Positions 1-14,250 of a stretch of DNA of 64,000 nt are shown piece by piece. Under the pieces are notes generated by a model, which had not been told where the DNA came from, made no database searches, and was given only the letters and a program-made list of their open reading frames with translations. This DNA is from Pseudomonadales bacterium. Lineage in GTDB: Bacteria > Pseudomonadota > Gammaproteobacteria > Pseudomonadales > UBA5518. Both the position numbers and the translations under genes were made by a program. The stretch covers positions 62,001 through 126,000 of the forward strand of contig JACKOP010000005.1 in the NCBI GenBank assembly GCA_024234165.1, in the 5' to 3' direction. The stretch's first letter is position 1. Each line of letters opens with the position of its first letter.

Positions 1-3830
<3,830 letters not shown>

Positions 3831-3930
3831 GCGTGTTCCTCAGCGATCTGCTGCGAGTCGTCCGGATGCGTAAACCGTCTCTCGAAAGGCGGGTGAGCCT
3901 TTCGGCAGGCGGCGTACAACGGCGATAACG

Positions 3931-3950
3931 CCGGGGGGCAAGCCCCCCGG
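3931..3950 (-). terminator. rplL-rpoB intergenic hairpin (attenuator-like)
   Basis: A near-perfect inverted repeat, CCGGGGGGC/GCCCCCCGG, lies in the 170 bp gap between rplL and rpoB. It forms an 8 bp GC-only stem with a 4-nt loop and is not followed by a run of T. In E. coli a partial terminator at this place makes rpoB transcription lower than that of the ribosomal protein genes. The same role is inferred here from position and shape. Confidence 0.6.
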
Positions 3951-4000
3951 CCCGGCGTTTGTGCCAGCCTCTTGCGATTGCGAGCCTTGCGGCATCGCGA

Positions 4001-4378
4001 TCACTTCAGCTCGACGGCAGCGCCTGCTTCCTCGAGCTTGGCCTTTGCGGCTTCCGCATCTGCCTTGCTCACACCTTCCTTCACCGTCGACGGCGCGCCG
4101 TCGACCAGGTCCTTCGCTTCCTTCAGGCCGAGGCCGGTCAGTTCGCGTACGACCTTGATCACGTTGACCTTCTTCTCGCCCGCGCCCTTCAGGATCACGT
4201 CGAATTCGGTCTTCTCTTCCTCGGCAGGGGCAGCCGCTGCTGCCGCGACCGGAGCTGCCGCGACTGCGGCTGCGGCGGTCACACCGAACTTGTCTTCCAT
4301 CGCCTTGATCAGTTCGACCACGTCCATCACGGTCATTTCGGCGATAGCGTTAAGGATTTCGTCCCGGGACAGTGCCAT
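4001..4378 (-). CDS. rplL: Ribosomal protein L7/L12
   Basis: 125-residue acidic stalk protein that recruits translation GTPases to the ribosome. Order is as in the family: an N-terminal dimerisation domain (about 1-35), an Ala-rich hinge (about 36-55), and a C-terminal factor-binding domain with the conserved [15 protein letters not shown] segment. It lies 54 nt after rplJ and upstream of rpoB. L10 and L7/L12 assemble as one complex, and the gene order reflects this. Confidence 0.98.
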   Translation of the reverse strand: MALSRDEILNAIAEMTVMDVVELIKAMEDKFGVTAAAAVAAAPVAAAAAAPAEEEKTEFDVILKGAGEKKVNVIKVVRELTGLGLKEAKDLVDGAPSTVKEGVSKADAEAAKAKLEEAGAAVELK

Positions 4379-4432
4379 GACTTGTCACTCCTCGTTGATT
4401 GATCGGATTGAAATTGCCAGATACCCAACCGC

Positions 4433-4960
4433 TCAGGCGGCTTCCTTCTGATCGCGCACGGCAGCGATGGTACGGACAAGCTTGCCCGGAACCTCGTTCA
4501 GCGTGCGTGCGAGCTTGGCAATCGGTGCCTGGATGACACTCATCAGCATCGAAATTGCCTGGTCGCGGGTCGGCAGCGACGCGAGAACGTCGATCTGCTC
4601 GGCCCCCATCAGTCGGCCGCTCACCGCCAGAGCCTTGACCTCGAATGCCTCCACCTGCTTGGCGAAATCCTTGAAGATTCGCGCGGCAGCGCCCGGGTCC
4701 TCCAGAGAGAACGCGAGCAGTGAAGGCCCCACCAGCGCCGGCCCGATGCACTCGAATTCGGTGCCTTCGACCGCGCGCTTCGCCAACGTGTTGCGGACAA
4801 CCCGCACCACCACCTTGGCTTCGCGCGCCTGCTTGCGCAGGCTGGTGAGATTCGTGACGCTGACCCCACGGGCGTCTGCGATCACGACGGACAGGGCTTT
4901 GGTGGCGGTCTCTCTGACTTCAGCGACGATCGCCTTCTTGTCTTCGAGTCCTAGTGCCAC
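4433..4960 (-). CDS. rplJ: Ribosomal protein L10
   Basis: 175-residue protein that anchors L7/L12 dimers to the 23S rRNA stalk base. It begins [15 protein letters not shown], a typical L10 start, and the length is normal. The 234 nt upstream is a non-coding leader that probably serves L10 autoregulation. Confidence 0.97.
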   Translation of the reverse strand: MALGLEDKKAIVAEVRETATKALSVVIADARGVSVTNLTSLRKQAREAKVVVRVVRNTLAKRAVEGTEFECIGPALVGPSLLAFSLEDPGAAARIFKDFAKQVEAFEVKALAVSGRLMGAEQIDVLASLPTRDQAISMLMSVIQAPIAKLARTLNEVPGKLVRTIAAVRDQKEAA

Positions 4961-5194
4961 TGGAGCTACTCCTGTGTATTACCGGCCCGCCGGGCCGGCT
5001 GTTCAGCTTCACCGCCGCGCGTCTGGGACCGTGCGACGGCATCCATTGCGGTGAGCACTCCAATCGTCACCAATCGGGTTTTCACCATCTGCGCAGGCCA
5101 GCGCCTCCCGGCGCGGATTAACCCCCTGGCGGAGGGCCTGCGGTCTTTGATGGTCCTGGCCAGACGAGCTGTCCACAGACCCCAAAGTCCTTGC
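4961..5194 (-). promoter_or_regulatory. rplJ leader, probable L10 autoregulatory region
   Basis: A 234 nt gene-free interval lies between the rplA stop and the rplJ start. It contains several short GC-rich inverted repeats, for example CCGGCCCGCCGGGCCGG at about 4981-4997. In Enterobacteria and many other bacteria the corresponding leader binds the L10-(L7/L12) complex and represses rplJL translation. The call rests on position and length; I did not fold the RNA. Confidence 0.45.
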
Positions 5195-5890
5195 TCAGAT
5201 CTCGAGACTCGACTGGTCGATCGCGAGACCCGGCCCCATCGTCGTCGACAGGGTGATTTTCTTCAGATACACGCCCTTCGAGGTTGCAGGCTTCGCCTTG
5301 CGCAAATCCCCCAGCAGGGCTTCCAGATTTTCCTTGATCGCGCGCACCTCGAAGCCGGACCTGCCGATGGCTCCGTGAACGATGCCGTTCTTGTCGGTGC
5401 GGTAACGCACCTGGCCGCTCTTCGCGTTGCGCACCGCAGTGGCCACATCGGGGGTGACGGTGCCGGTCTTCGGGTTCGGCATCAGACCGCGGGGACCGAG
5501 GATCTGGCCAAGCTGGCCGACCACACGCATCGCGTCCGGCGAGGCGATCACCACGTCGAAATCCAGGTTGCCGGCCTTGACCTGTTCGGCCAGGTCGTCC
5601 ATGCCGACCACGTCGGCCCCGGCAGCCTTCGCTGCCTCGGCGTTCGCGCCCTGCGTGAAGACCGCCACGCGCACCGTCTTGCCGGTACCGTGCGGCAGCG
5701 TGGTCGCTCCGCGTACCTGCTGGTCGGATTTGCGTGCGTCGACACCGAGGTTGACCGCCACGTCGATCGACTCCGCAAACTTCGCGCGCGGCAGACTGCC
5801 GAGCAGCGTCACTGCCTCATCGATGGAGTACTGTTTGCCGGATACCAGCTGCGCCGCGATCGCCTTTTGCTTTTTCGTCATCCTTGCCAT
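5195..5890 (-). CDS. rplA: Ribosomal protein L1
   Basis: 231-residue L1 protein, the mobile stalk of the large subunit near the E site. In many bacteria it also represses its own operon. The start [15 protein letters not shown] was chosen because it matches the family; a longer in-frame extension lies inside rplK. The motif [14 protein letters not shown] (about residue 130) is diagnostic. Its start is 1 nt beyond the rplK stop, so the two are probably coupled. Confidence 0.97.
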   Translation of the reverse strand: MARMTKKQKAIAAQLVSGKQYSIDEAVTLLGSLPRAKFAESIDVAVNLGVDARKSDQQVRGATTLPHGTGKTVRVAVFTQGANAEAAKAAGADVVGMDDLAEQVKAGNLDFDVVIASPDAMRVVGQLGQILGPRGLMPNPKTGTVTPDVATAVRNAKSGQVRYRTDKNGIVHGAIGRSGFEVRAIKENLEALLGDLRKAKPATSKGVYLKKITLSTTMGPGLAIDQSSLEI

Positions 5891-5891
5891 C

Positions 5892-6323
5892 TCACAGACC
5901 CTCCACTTCGATGCCGGCACTGCGCGCGGTGCCGGCGATCGTGCGTACCGCCGCATCCATGTCTGCAGCCGTCAGATCGGGCATCTTCGTGCGGGCGATC
6001 TCCTCGACCTGCGCGCGCGTGACCTTGCCGACCTTCTTCGTGTTCGGGGTCGCGCTGCCCGATGCGATGCCCGCCGCCTTGCGCAGCAGCACGGTCGCCG
6101 GTGGCGTCTTGGTGATGAACGTGAAGCTGCGATCCGAGTACACCGTGATGACGACCGGGATCGGCATGCCGGGTTCCAGACCCTGCGTGGCCGCGTTGAA
6201 GGCCTTGCAGAATTCCATGATGTTCACGCCACGCTGACCCAGGGCGGGACCGACGGGCGGGCTCGGGTTGGCCTGACCGGCCTTGACCTGCAGCTTGATG
6301 TAAGCGTCGACTTTCTTGGCCAT
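5892..6323 (-). CDS. rplK: Ribosomal protein L11
   Basis: 143-residue L11, the GTPase-centre protein that binds 23S rRNA with L10 and is needed for RelA activation. It begins [20 protein letters not shown] and carries the proline-rich hinge [15 protein letters not shown] expected near residues 20-35. It follows nusG by 104 nt and immediately precedes rplA. Confidence 0.98.
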   Translation of the reverse strand: MAKKVDAYIKLQVKAGQANPSPPVGPALGQRGVNIMEFCKAFNAATQGLEPGMPIPVVITVYSDRSFTFITKTPPATVLLRKAAGIASGSATPNTKKVGKVTRAQVEEIARTKMPDLTAADMDAAVRTIAGTARSAGIEVEGL

Positions 6324-6427
6324 GATCTACTCCACAGTGGGTGATTGACGCCTCGAAACGGCTGCCACTGGCCGTTCGTCTCAGGCTCCCCGCGCACCGT
6401 CGCCAGACGGCGCGCCACTTGCGCGCC

Positions 6428-6961
6428 TCAGGCTTTCTCGACCTGGGCGAAATCGAGCTCGACCGGCGTCGAGCGTCCGAAAATCAGTACCGCCACCTTC
6501 AGGCGGTTCTTGTCGTAGTCGACCTGTTCCACGACGCCGTTGAAGTCGTTGAACGGCCCGTCGACCACGCGCACCATCTCGCCGGGCTCGAACATCGTCT
6601 TCGGCCGCGGCTTGTCCACACCTTCCTCGACACGGCGCAGGATCGCGCGCGCTTCCGCCTCGGTGATCGGCGATGGCTTGTCCGCCTTGCCACCGATGAA
6701 GCCCATCACGCGCGGTGTTTCCTTGACCAGGTGCCAACTGTCCTCGTCGAGCTCCATCTCCACCAGCACGTAGCCGGGAAAGAACTTGCGCTCGCTCTTG
6801 CGCTTCTGCCCGCCGCGCATCTCGACCACCTCTTCGGTGGGCACCAGGATGTCGCCGAACTTCTCCTCCATTCCGAAGCGCTGCACCCGCTCCTTCAATG
6901 CCGCGGCAACCTTCTTCTCGAAGCCGGAATAGGCGTGCACCACGTACCAGCGTTTCGCCAT
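6428..6961 (-). CDS. nusG: Transcription termination/antitermination factor NusG
   Basis: 177-residue NusG, which binds RNA polymerase through an N-terminal NGN domain and Rho or S10 through a C-terminal KOW domain. The start [18 protein letters not shown] is characteristic. The KOW motif is visible near residues 125-155 ([19 protein letters not shown]). It lies 9 nt after secE, the conserved secE-nusG pair. Confidence 0.98.
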   Translation of the reverse strand: MAKRWYVVHAYSGFEKKVAAALKERVQRFGMEEKFGDILVPTEEVVEMRGGQKRKSERKFFPGYVLVEMELDEDSWHLVKETPRVMGFIGGKADKPSPITEAEARAILRRVEEGVDKPRPKTMFEPGEMVRVVDGPFNDFNGVVEQVDYDKNRLKVAVLIFGRSTPVELDFAQVEKA

Positions 6962-6970
6962 CGTCCACCC

Positions 6971-7375
6971 CTACCCAATCAGCCTGGATGCAAGCCATCC
7001 GAGGAACGTATCGAGTCCCCAGAGGATCAGCGCCATCACCACGACCACCGCAACGACGATCAGCGTCGTCTGCGTCGTCTCCTGCCGCGTCGGCCATACC
7101 ACCTTGCGAATCTCACCGCGAGCAGCCTTCGCCAGCTCGAGGAAAGCGGCACCCTGCGAGGTCAGGAATGCCACGGCAACACCGGCGGCACCGAGCAGCA
7201 CCAGCACCGGCCAGCGCAGCAGCGCCGAGCGTGCCGCGAACTCGTGCGCGAAGCCGACACCGCTCGCAATACCGTTGCCACCGGCCAGCACGACCAGCGC
7301 CGCCAGGATCAGGCCAGCGACGGACCACTTGAGCCAGTCGAGCCGGCCGGCCTTTTCGTGGACATTTGCTTTCAT
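6971..7375 (-). CDS. secE: Preprotein translocase subunit SecE
   Basis: 134-residue SecE, a membrane subunit of SecYEG. The start MKANVHEKAGRLDWLKW was chosen over a longer frame that runs into tRNA-Trp. Three hydrophobic segments are visible (about 16-35, 48-66 and 103-125), the long gammaproteobacterial form. The conserved cytoplasmic motif EIRKVVWPTRQET precedes the last helix. It is cotranscribed with nusG. Confidence 0.96.
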   Translation of the reverse strand: MKANVHEKAGRLDWLKWSVAGLILAALVVLAGGNGIASGVGFAHEFAARSALLRWPVLVLLGAAGVAVAFLTSQGAAFLELAKAARGEIRKVVWPTRQETTQTTLIVVAVVVVMALILWGLDTFLGWLASRLIG

Positions 7376-7450
7376 CAAAGGATTTCCGTGCGACCCGCCA
7401 TCAACATCCCGAAGCAGCATCCGGCGTGCACTGTCGGAAGCCCGCAGAAG

Positions 7451-7526
7451 TGGCACGCCAGGAGGGAATCGAACCCCCAACCTGCGGTTTTGGAGACCGC
7501 CGCTCTGCCAATTGAGCTACTGGCGT
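7451..7526 (-). tRNA. tRNA-Trp (CCA)
   Basis: 76 nt cloverleaf with the acceptor stem ACGCCAG/CTGGCGT, anticodon loop containing CCA, T-loop GTTCGATTC and an encoded 3' CCA. It lies between tuf and secE, its usual place in gammaproteobacteria. Confidence 0.97.
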
Positions 7527-7534
7527 ATACACCC

Positions 7535-8728
<1,194 letters not shown>

Positions 8729-8825
8729 GACGCGCGTCTCCAGTGCCAGTAGATGAAAGCTAATGCAATGAACAACCAGCGGCCCTGCGCACCACCCGGA
8801 GCGGGAGCCACGAACCACCGAAGTC

Positions 8826-8901
<76 letters not shown>

Positions 8902-8984
8902 CCGCCCAAAAACTCCTCCCGACCTCTACGGCCTGCACTGCCCGGCAGACCGAAAACCATGCTCCGTCGGCAACCGCTGACCGT

Positions 8985-9058
8985 TGGAGCGGGTAGCGGG
9001 AATCGAACCCGCACCATCAGCTTGGAAGGCTGAGGTTCTACCGTTGAACTATACCCGC
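8985..9058 (-). tRNA. tRNA-Gly (TCC)
   Basis: 74 nt cloverleaf with acceptor stem GCGGGTA/TACCCGC, anticodon TCC in the loop CTTCCAA, and encoded CCA. Positionally equivalent to E. coli glyT in the tufB tRNA array. Confidence 0.97.
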
Positions 9059-9121
9059 CTTCCGGACACCGCCCCGGCGACGCCAGAAGGGGCGTCACAT
9101 GCCGAGTCACGGCCTGCCGAA

Positions 9122-9205
9122 TGGTGGAGGGGGCTGGATTCGAACCAGCGAAGCTTGCGCGTCAGATTTACAGTCTGATCCCTTTGACCGCTCGGGAACC
9201 CCTCC
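9122..9205 (-). tRNA. tRNA-Tyr (GTA)
   Basis: 84 nt tRNA with a long variable arm (class II), anticodon loop CTGTAAATC (anticodon GTA), acceptor stem GGAGGGG/CCCCTCC and encoded CCA. It is now the first tRNA of the array upstream of tuf. The tRNA-Thr(TGT) that precedes it in E. coli is 16 kb away at 25136-25211. Confidence 0.97.
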
Positions 9206-9219
9206 TCAAAGAGCCGGGC

Positions 9220-9248
9220 ATTTTCTTCGCGACACACAAGGCTGTCAA
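9220..9248 (-). promoter_or_regulatory. Stable-RNA type sigma70 promoter for the tRNA-tuf operon
   Basis: Reading the minus strand, TTGACA (9248-9243) is separated by 17 nt from GAAAAT (9225-9220). A GC-rich discriminator (GCCCGGC) follows, and tRNA-Tyr begins about 14 nt further on. A GC-rich discriminator is typical of stringently controlled rRNA/tRNA promoters. The -35 is perfect; the -10 matches four of six consensus bases. Confidence 0.6.
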
Positions 9249-9474
9249 CCGCAACATCGACATCGGAACGGGCGATTCGCAATAAATCACGCATTCTGCC
9301 GTTGACCTCGGCCGGCGCGCACCGCGGGAAGCGCCACGGTCAGCAGGAAGCACCGAAGTGCGGCACGCAGGCGGCAGACAGGACGCTGGCGGGTGCTGCA
9401 CGAACCAGCACTTACCAGCAAGGGCGTGGCAGATGGTCTTGCCAGCTACTGCGAGGAGCAGGCTGCCGGCAAGA
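9249..9474. other. Gene-free left margin of the island
   Basis: About 225 bp with no recognisable gene. Short open frames exist on both strands, but none has a ribosome site or a recognisable protein. I saw no copy of a tRNA 3' end here that would mark an attachment site. Confidence 0.5.
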
Positions 9475-9505
9475 AGCCCGCCATCAATTACCGTGATCAT
9501 GCTCA
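9475..9505 (-). repeat. Relic end of the 3.5 kb insertion sequence
   Basis: Read on the minus strand from 9505, 31 nt match the left terminus of the element at 10847 in 28 positions, starting with the terminal repeat TGAGCATGATCA. Its body would extend toward lower coordinates, but similarity stops after about 31 nt. It is therefore a solo end or a fragment of a related element. It supplies the last codons and the stop of the adjacent GNAT gene. Confidence 0.65.
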
Positions 9506-10038
9506 CCGGCGACAGAAGTGGTCATGGGGTTTCTCCCGACAAAAAGGCGCTGTGCAGTCGCAACTGGCAGATACAGGGTATTGGGCCGGTCAGTCAGTGG
9601 CGAGAATCCGAAGGCCGCGTAGAAAGCCGCAGCCTTCGCGTCTATCGCGTCGGCGAATATGGCGTGAGCGCCTATCGGCGCTTCGGCAACGGTCCTGATC
9701 GCGTCGAACAGCAGCGCCTCGCCTAGCCCAAGCCCGGCATAGGACTGATCGCGGCCAAGCCAACCGATCAACACGGCCGGAACAGTCGGATAGCGCGGCA
9801 ACCGGCCTGCCAGCGGCTCGGGCACGGCCATCAGCGGCACGTTGCTCGATGATAGCGTGTAGAAACCCGCGATCCGGTCGGCTTCAAGGTCTCGGGCGAC
9901 AAAGCAGGTCGCGTATCGACGCTTTATGTCCTGCGTGACCGTCTCGCGGAAATAGCGGTCTATCTGCTCGTTGCCGCACGAGAACATCTTGCGTTGGTGG
10001 GCCTTGGTCAGCGCCTCTATCGCGAACCTTGCACTCAC
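9484..10038 (-). CDS. GNAT-family acetyltransferase toxin (TacT/AtaT-like)
   Basis: 184-residue GNAT protein. Toxins of this type acetylate the amino group of aminoacyl-tRNA and block translation. The acetyl-CoA loop is seen as YAGLGLGEALL (about 100-110), and the conserved tyrosine lies in AAAFYAAFGF (about 135). The start overlaps the stop of the DUF1778 antitoxin by ATGA, the usual operon arrangement. The natural family end is near LPVATAQRLF. The following 18-residue tail is atypical, and its last seven codons plus stop come from the relic insertion end at 9484-9505. Activity of the tailed protein is unknown. Confidence 0.85.
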   Translation of the reverse strand: MSARFAIEALTKAHQRKMFSCGNEQIDRYFRETVTQDIKRRYATCFVARDLEADRIAGFYTLSSSNVPLMAVPEPLAGRLPRYPTVPAVLIGWLGRDQSYAGLGLGEALLFDAIRTVAEAPIGAHAIFADAIDAKAAAFYAAFGFSPLTDRPNTLYLPVATAQRLFVGRNPMTTSVAGEHDHGN

Positions 10039-10325
10039 CGGGGCGCGATCAGATCAGCATGGCGCTTGGCGGCACGGGCAAGACGGGCGTTCGGCGCGGG
10101 CGGATCAATCAGCGCCTTGGCAAAGCGCACCTGGTCCTCGGCAGCCAGACGCAGCACGTCGGCCTCCTCGACCGTGCGGCGGGCATCCTCGCCTGCTGTC
10201 GCAATGAGATAGCCGGTAAGCGTCATGCCGCGCAGCCGTGCGGCGCGCTGCATCTGCTCATAGACATTGACAGGAACGCGCGCCTCGAGGCGGGCGGTTT
10301 CCACTTCGCTTGCGGGTCTGGGCAT
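10035..10325 (-). CDS. DUF1778 antitoxin (TacA-like, ribbon-helix-helix)
   Basis: 96-residue antitoxin partner of the GNAT toxin. The N-terminal part (LEARVPVNVYEQMQRAA) fits a ribbon-helix-helix DNA-binding domain; the C-terminal part (about 50-96) would wrap the toxin. The start MPRPASEVE was chosen because AAAGGAG lies 6 nt upstream; a longer frame would start inside the promoter. Antitoxins of this family repress their own operon, and a palindrome sits in the promoter spacer just upstream. Confidence 0.87.
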   Translation of the reverse strand: MPRPASEVETARLEARVPVNVYEQMQRAARLRGMTLTGYLIATAGEDARRTVEEADVLRLAAEDQVRFAKALIDPPAPNARLARAAKRHADLIAPR

Positions 10326-10346
10326 GGCTGAACTCCTTTCTTTCGT

Positions 10347-10375
10347 TATATACGGCATATTGCCGGTTTTATCAA
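10347..10375 (-). promoter_or_regulatory. Promoter with operator palindrome for the GNAT/DUF1778 operon
   Basis: On the minus strand TTGATA (10375-10370), a 17 nt spacer and TATATA (10352-10347) form a near-consensus sigma70 promoter. The spacer contains the perfect inverted repeat CGGCA-TAT-TGCCG (10353-10365). A dimeric repressor bound there would block RNA polymerase, as expected for autoregulation by the antitoxin. Which protein binds is inferred. Confidence 0.7.
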
Positions 10376-11105
10376 GGATCGGATAAGCCAAAGAGCTCAT
10401 CGAACAGGTCTTTATACATTGCCATCACCTCTTGCCACTGCCATCAATGGATTCAACGTCGGTGATTGCCCCTTGGTCATAGTGGTAGCGCAGATAACGC
10501 CAGTGGATCGCATCGGACAGCGCTCGGGCACGCATCACCCCGTAGCACTCCCCTTTCGCTCTCACGCTTTGGCAGTGAACACCAAAGCTTTTTGCTTTAC
10601 GTAACGCATAACCAAACTGCTGGGCTTCGCCGTAATCATCGGGATGGTAAATGGCATGGCCAGCCAGATACCGTATGTCATGCAGGGTGACGGGGCCGAG
10701 TTGCGCACGGATAACCCGCATTTCCTGGGTGGTCTTGTCGATTCGGGACTCACGCAGGAATCGCACTCGATGGTGGGACGATTCCGCGATGGCGACCGCT
10801 TCATCGGCAGCACAGTAATAGATACCAAAGTCTCGGTTGAAGCGACTGAGCATGACCACGGTAATCGATGGCGAGCTGATCACGCTTTCTGATGGTCTGC
10901 AGCCGTGATGTGATATTGCGAGGTGTCCGGCATTGGCGCTGCCGGTGTCGACCGCGTTTTGGGTGCGACGCAACCGCAGCGCCCGGCGGCTGCGAGGCGC
11001 TGTGGCGACGGTCTGACGATGGCTCAGAAGACCGGGTCGGACGGCTCGTCGGGGATTGTGAGGGGCAGTTCGAGCTGGGTGCGCTCGGCGCGCTGGGCGG
11101 CGTAC

Positions 11106-12121
11106 TCAGCGGCGGTGTGGCGATGGTGGCGACGGATCTGCACGAAGTAAGCGCGACTCGAAGGCGCGGATCACCTCGTAGAGGAAGTCGAGGATGTGTG
11201 CCGCGCCCTCGTCGCTGAGCTGCTCGGGGAATTCGATGGGGTGGTGCCGGGACGATTTCATGGTTGCCGGCTCAAGCGCTGGTGAGCCGGGTGCGGCGCG
11301 TGCCGGCGGATTGCCCAGGGGCGTGAACACCGCGAGGTACAGCTTCTCGTCGAGCTGGACGAGCTCGCGCTGCGCGGCGGCGGCGAGCAGTTCCGCGGCC
11401 ATGGTGGTGAGCGCACGGTAGTTACCCATGGCGTGGTCGCAGACGGTGTGCATCAGCTCGGGTGTCATCAGAGCGGGGGCGCCGGCGCTTGCGAGCAGGT
11501 GCTTCAGGCAGGCCAGCAGTTCCTCGCGGCTGGCGTACTCCAGCGAGAGGCGTGCGCGGATGCGCGAACCGAGCGGCAGGAGTTCGTCGCGGCGCAGCAA
11601 CTCGTTCAGACGCTGGTCGCCGGCGAGCACGACGCTCAGCAGGCTGCGCGAGTCGAAGTGCGCCGAGGCGAGCAGGCGCAACTCCGAGAGCACGAGCGGG
11701 GCGACCTGTTGCGCCCTCGTCGATCAGCAGCACGGGGCGAAGCCGCGTGCTCTCCAGATGGGCGATCCAGCGGGTGCGCAGCGCCTTGAAGCCCATCCAG
11801 CGGTTGTGCGGGCGCAGCTCCACGGCGAACAGATCACCGAGCTCGCGGTAGAAGTCGGCGAGGTTGGCGCTCAGGTGCGTGAGTGCGGCGACGGTCAGAT
11901 CCGGCACGGGGCGAGGCGCTCGGCGATCAGGCGCAGCGCCACGCTCTTGCCCGTACCGACGTCGCCGCTGATCAGCGCGAAGCCGCCTTCGCGCACGAGC
12001 GCGTGCTCGATACGCCGAGCGAAGTTCTCCACCGCCGGCGTGAGGCGCAGCGCCTCGGTGGGCAGTTCGGGCGAGAAGGATTCCACTTCAGACCATAAAG
12101 GGCGAGCAGTTGCTTGTTCAT
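11106..12121 (-). pseudogene. AAA ATPase of the insertion sequence (ExeA/TniB-like), frameshifted
   Basis: Begins MNKQLLALYGLKWNP, typical of ExeA-like AAA proteins, and contains the Walker A GDVGTGKS and Walker B VLLIDE. Homology jumps frame at least three times: near 12075 (after KWNP), near 11905 (RLIAERLAP to PDLTVAAL) and near 11710 (LLIDEGA to LSELRLLAS). The pieces would join to about 335 residues. Its ATG overlaps the transposase stop (ATGA). Such ATPases choose the target for, or stimulate, the partner transposase. Confidence 0.8.
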
Positions 12122-13597
12122 CGCAGCGGATCCTCGGCAAGGGGTGCGTCGTTGGACAGGGGCACGTAGGCCGGAGGCAGCCCGGTGGCGGCATACTCGA
12201 CCATGAGCGCGCGTAACAGCGGCGCCATGGGGCTGTGCGCCGGCGGGTCGGGCAGCACGGGCACCGTAGGCGTGCGCACTGCGTGCAGGCGTCTCGCGGC
12301 GCTGGCGTGAGCCGTCTTGTCCAGCGGGTAGAGCGCACAGATCGGCGTCCCGCTCAGCGGATCGATCAGCTCGACCGTGCGCAGGTCCCAGCGCGCGTAG
12401 CGCACCGTGAGCCGTGCGAGGTGGCGGTAGCGCGAGGGCACCTCGAAGCGTGTGCTCTCGAGCGAGAACGTGCCGTCGGAGCGCCGTTGGGTGCGCACGG
12501 CTTCGGTGCGAAACGCACGGCGCAGCCGCTCGCTCCCAGGGCACTCGCGCCCGACATCGGTGCCGTCGCCGTAGCGTGCCAGCGGAGAACAGCCGAGTTC
12601 GCTGTGCGAACGGCGGTTGTACTCCATCTCGACCCGAGCCTGCGTGGCCTCGTTCAGCCGCTCGAGCGTGAGCTCTGCGCAGCCCTCGAGCATCGCCATC
12701 AGGCGCGACTCCACGCTCGCCCAGAACGTCTCCTGCTTGGCGTTCTGGTACGGCGAGTACGGCAGCGTGGTCTCGTGCACGATGCCGAGCGTGTGCAGCC
12801 CGGCCGTGACCTCGGCGGCCAGCATCGGTGCGCCGTTGTCGGTCATCAGCGCACGCGGCAACGCGCGCTTCTGCAGCGCTTGCGAGCCCGTGCACGAAGG
12901 TCTCGGCCGTCTCGGCCAGATACCACTGCAGGTGGCAGGCAAGACGCGAGTGGTCATCGATCACCCCGAGCAGCACGGGTTTTTGCCACACGCCCGTGCG
13001 GCTGAGCACCGGGTGTGTGCCGTGGTGGAAGTCGGCGTGCCAGAGCGCGTTGGTGTGCGCGCTCTCGTAAGAGCGGACCTCGACCCGCGCGAGCCGTTCG
13101 CGTGCCTCGGCGCGAGCGGCGCTGTCGCGCACGGATCGCCGCGCCTGGCGAAACAACCCCTGCGCCGCAAAGTAGCGGCGCACGCTCGCGTACGAGGGCG
13201 CCGCCCCGAGTGCCGGATCCTCGCGCAGCCGTACGGCCAGGTTGTCGTAGTGCAGCTGCACCGTCCAGCTCGGGTGCGCGTGGTACTGGGCGTACAGCAG
13301 CGCACCGATCGCCGTCGACAGGCTGCGCTGGCGACCGGCATCCTTGCGCACCCCGCGGCGTAGTGCCGCCACCGGATCCGTGCGGGCGTTCTTCGCCGCG
13401 TAGTACCAGCGCTCGATCGTCGAGCGCCCGAACTGGCACGGCCTCCCCGTGACCGGGTGGCGCCAGTGTCGGGCCGCCAGCTGCACCAGCGTCTGCTGCA
13501 GCGCACCCGGCTCGGGCGGCGCCGCCAGCAGCGGACCGATGATCATGAAGCGCAGCCGTGCCCAGCGGTCTCGATCGCCCTCGACCGTCCTGCCCAT
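12118..13597 (-). pseudogene. DDE transposase (integrase core) of the insertion sequence, frameshifted
   Basis: The 5' part (MGRTVEGDRDRWARLRF onward) has an N-terminal helix-turn-helix-like region and the first catalytic Asp in WHADFHHG. The 3' part supplies the second Asp in MTDNGAP and the Glu in NAKQETFW, so the D,D,E triad is present but lies in two frames. The single-nucleotide frame change is near 12890 (ETFVHGLA to ALQKRALP). Without it the protein would be about 490 residues. Order and overlap with the ATPase gene indicate one transposition operon. Confidence 0.82.
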
Positions 13598-13673
13598 GCG
13601 AAATCCCCGTGCGGTGAGTGTATGCGCAGCCTACGCAGCTCCTCCGCCTCGCGGCACCCGCATCGTCTGCGGG

Positions 13674-14250
13674 TCATCCGCGCGCCCTCACCGAACGCGA
13701 CAGCGGTGCGAGCAGCCGCAGCAGCCCCACCACCGAAGTTGCCGAGAAGGCCTCACCCCAGCGTTCCAGCAATCCGCGCGGCAACGCTTGCTCCTCCACT
13801 GGCGTGGCCAGTCGTGCCCGGATCGCCGCCCACGGCGCACTGGCTGCGAAATCTCTCCGCCACCACCGTCGCCAGCGCTCGAGCGTGCGCAAACCGACCC
13901 CGATACGCTCGCACAGTCGCTGCCGGTGCCGCTCACTCAGACCCTGTGCCAGCGCACACGCCAGCACCACCACGGCGCCCGCAAACACCCGGCGCCCCAG
14001 AAAAACGCACCGACGACGGCGTCATGCGCCGTCGGCACCCGTCGCGGGCACAGCAGAAACTCAGGCGTCGCACCCCGTCCGGCCCGAACAGCGCACGCGG
14101 CACGCCGCGCGGCTTGCGCGGGTAGTCGGCGCGATGCAGCGGCGCACCGCACGCCGGACAGCCGCCAGCGCTCTCCTGCTCCGCCAGGTCGTGATCGATC
14201 AGCTGCAAAAACCGCCAGAAGCTGGCATCGCGTAACAGGGCATGGCACAT
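13674..14250 (-). pseudogene. Zinc-ribbon accessory gene of the insertion sequence, frameshifted
   Basis: The protein starts MCHALLRDASFWRFL and has paired cysteines in CPACG and in CCARDGC, a probable zinc ribbon. Near 13993 the frame changes inside a run of five T (GTGCGTTTTTCTGGG). With four T the protein would continue through VFAGAVVVLACALAQG to an arginine-rich C-terminus, about 192 residues in all. It is the first gene of the element. Its function in transposition is not known to me; a DNA-binding or targeting role is a guess. Confidence 0.65.

Noticed and set aside
9249..9474. Possible attachment site (copy of the tRNA-Thr(TGT) 3' end) at the island edge
   Set aside because: I compared this margin with the tRNA 3' half by eye and found only scattered short matches, and the island has no recognisable integrase gene.
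9168..9506. Minus-strand frame of 112 codons across tRNA-Tyr
   Set aside because: It overlaps the tRNA and its promoter and starts within the relic insertion end; no ribosome site or family match.
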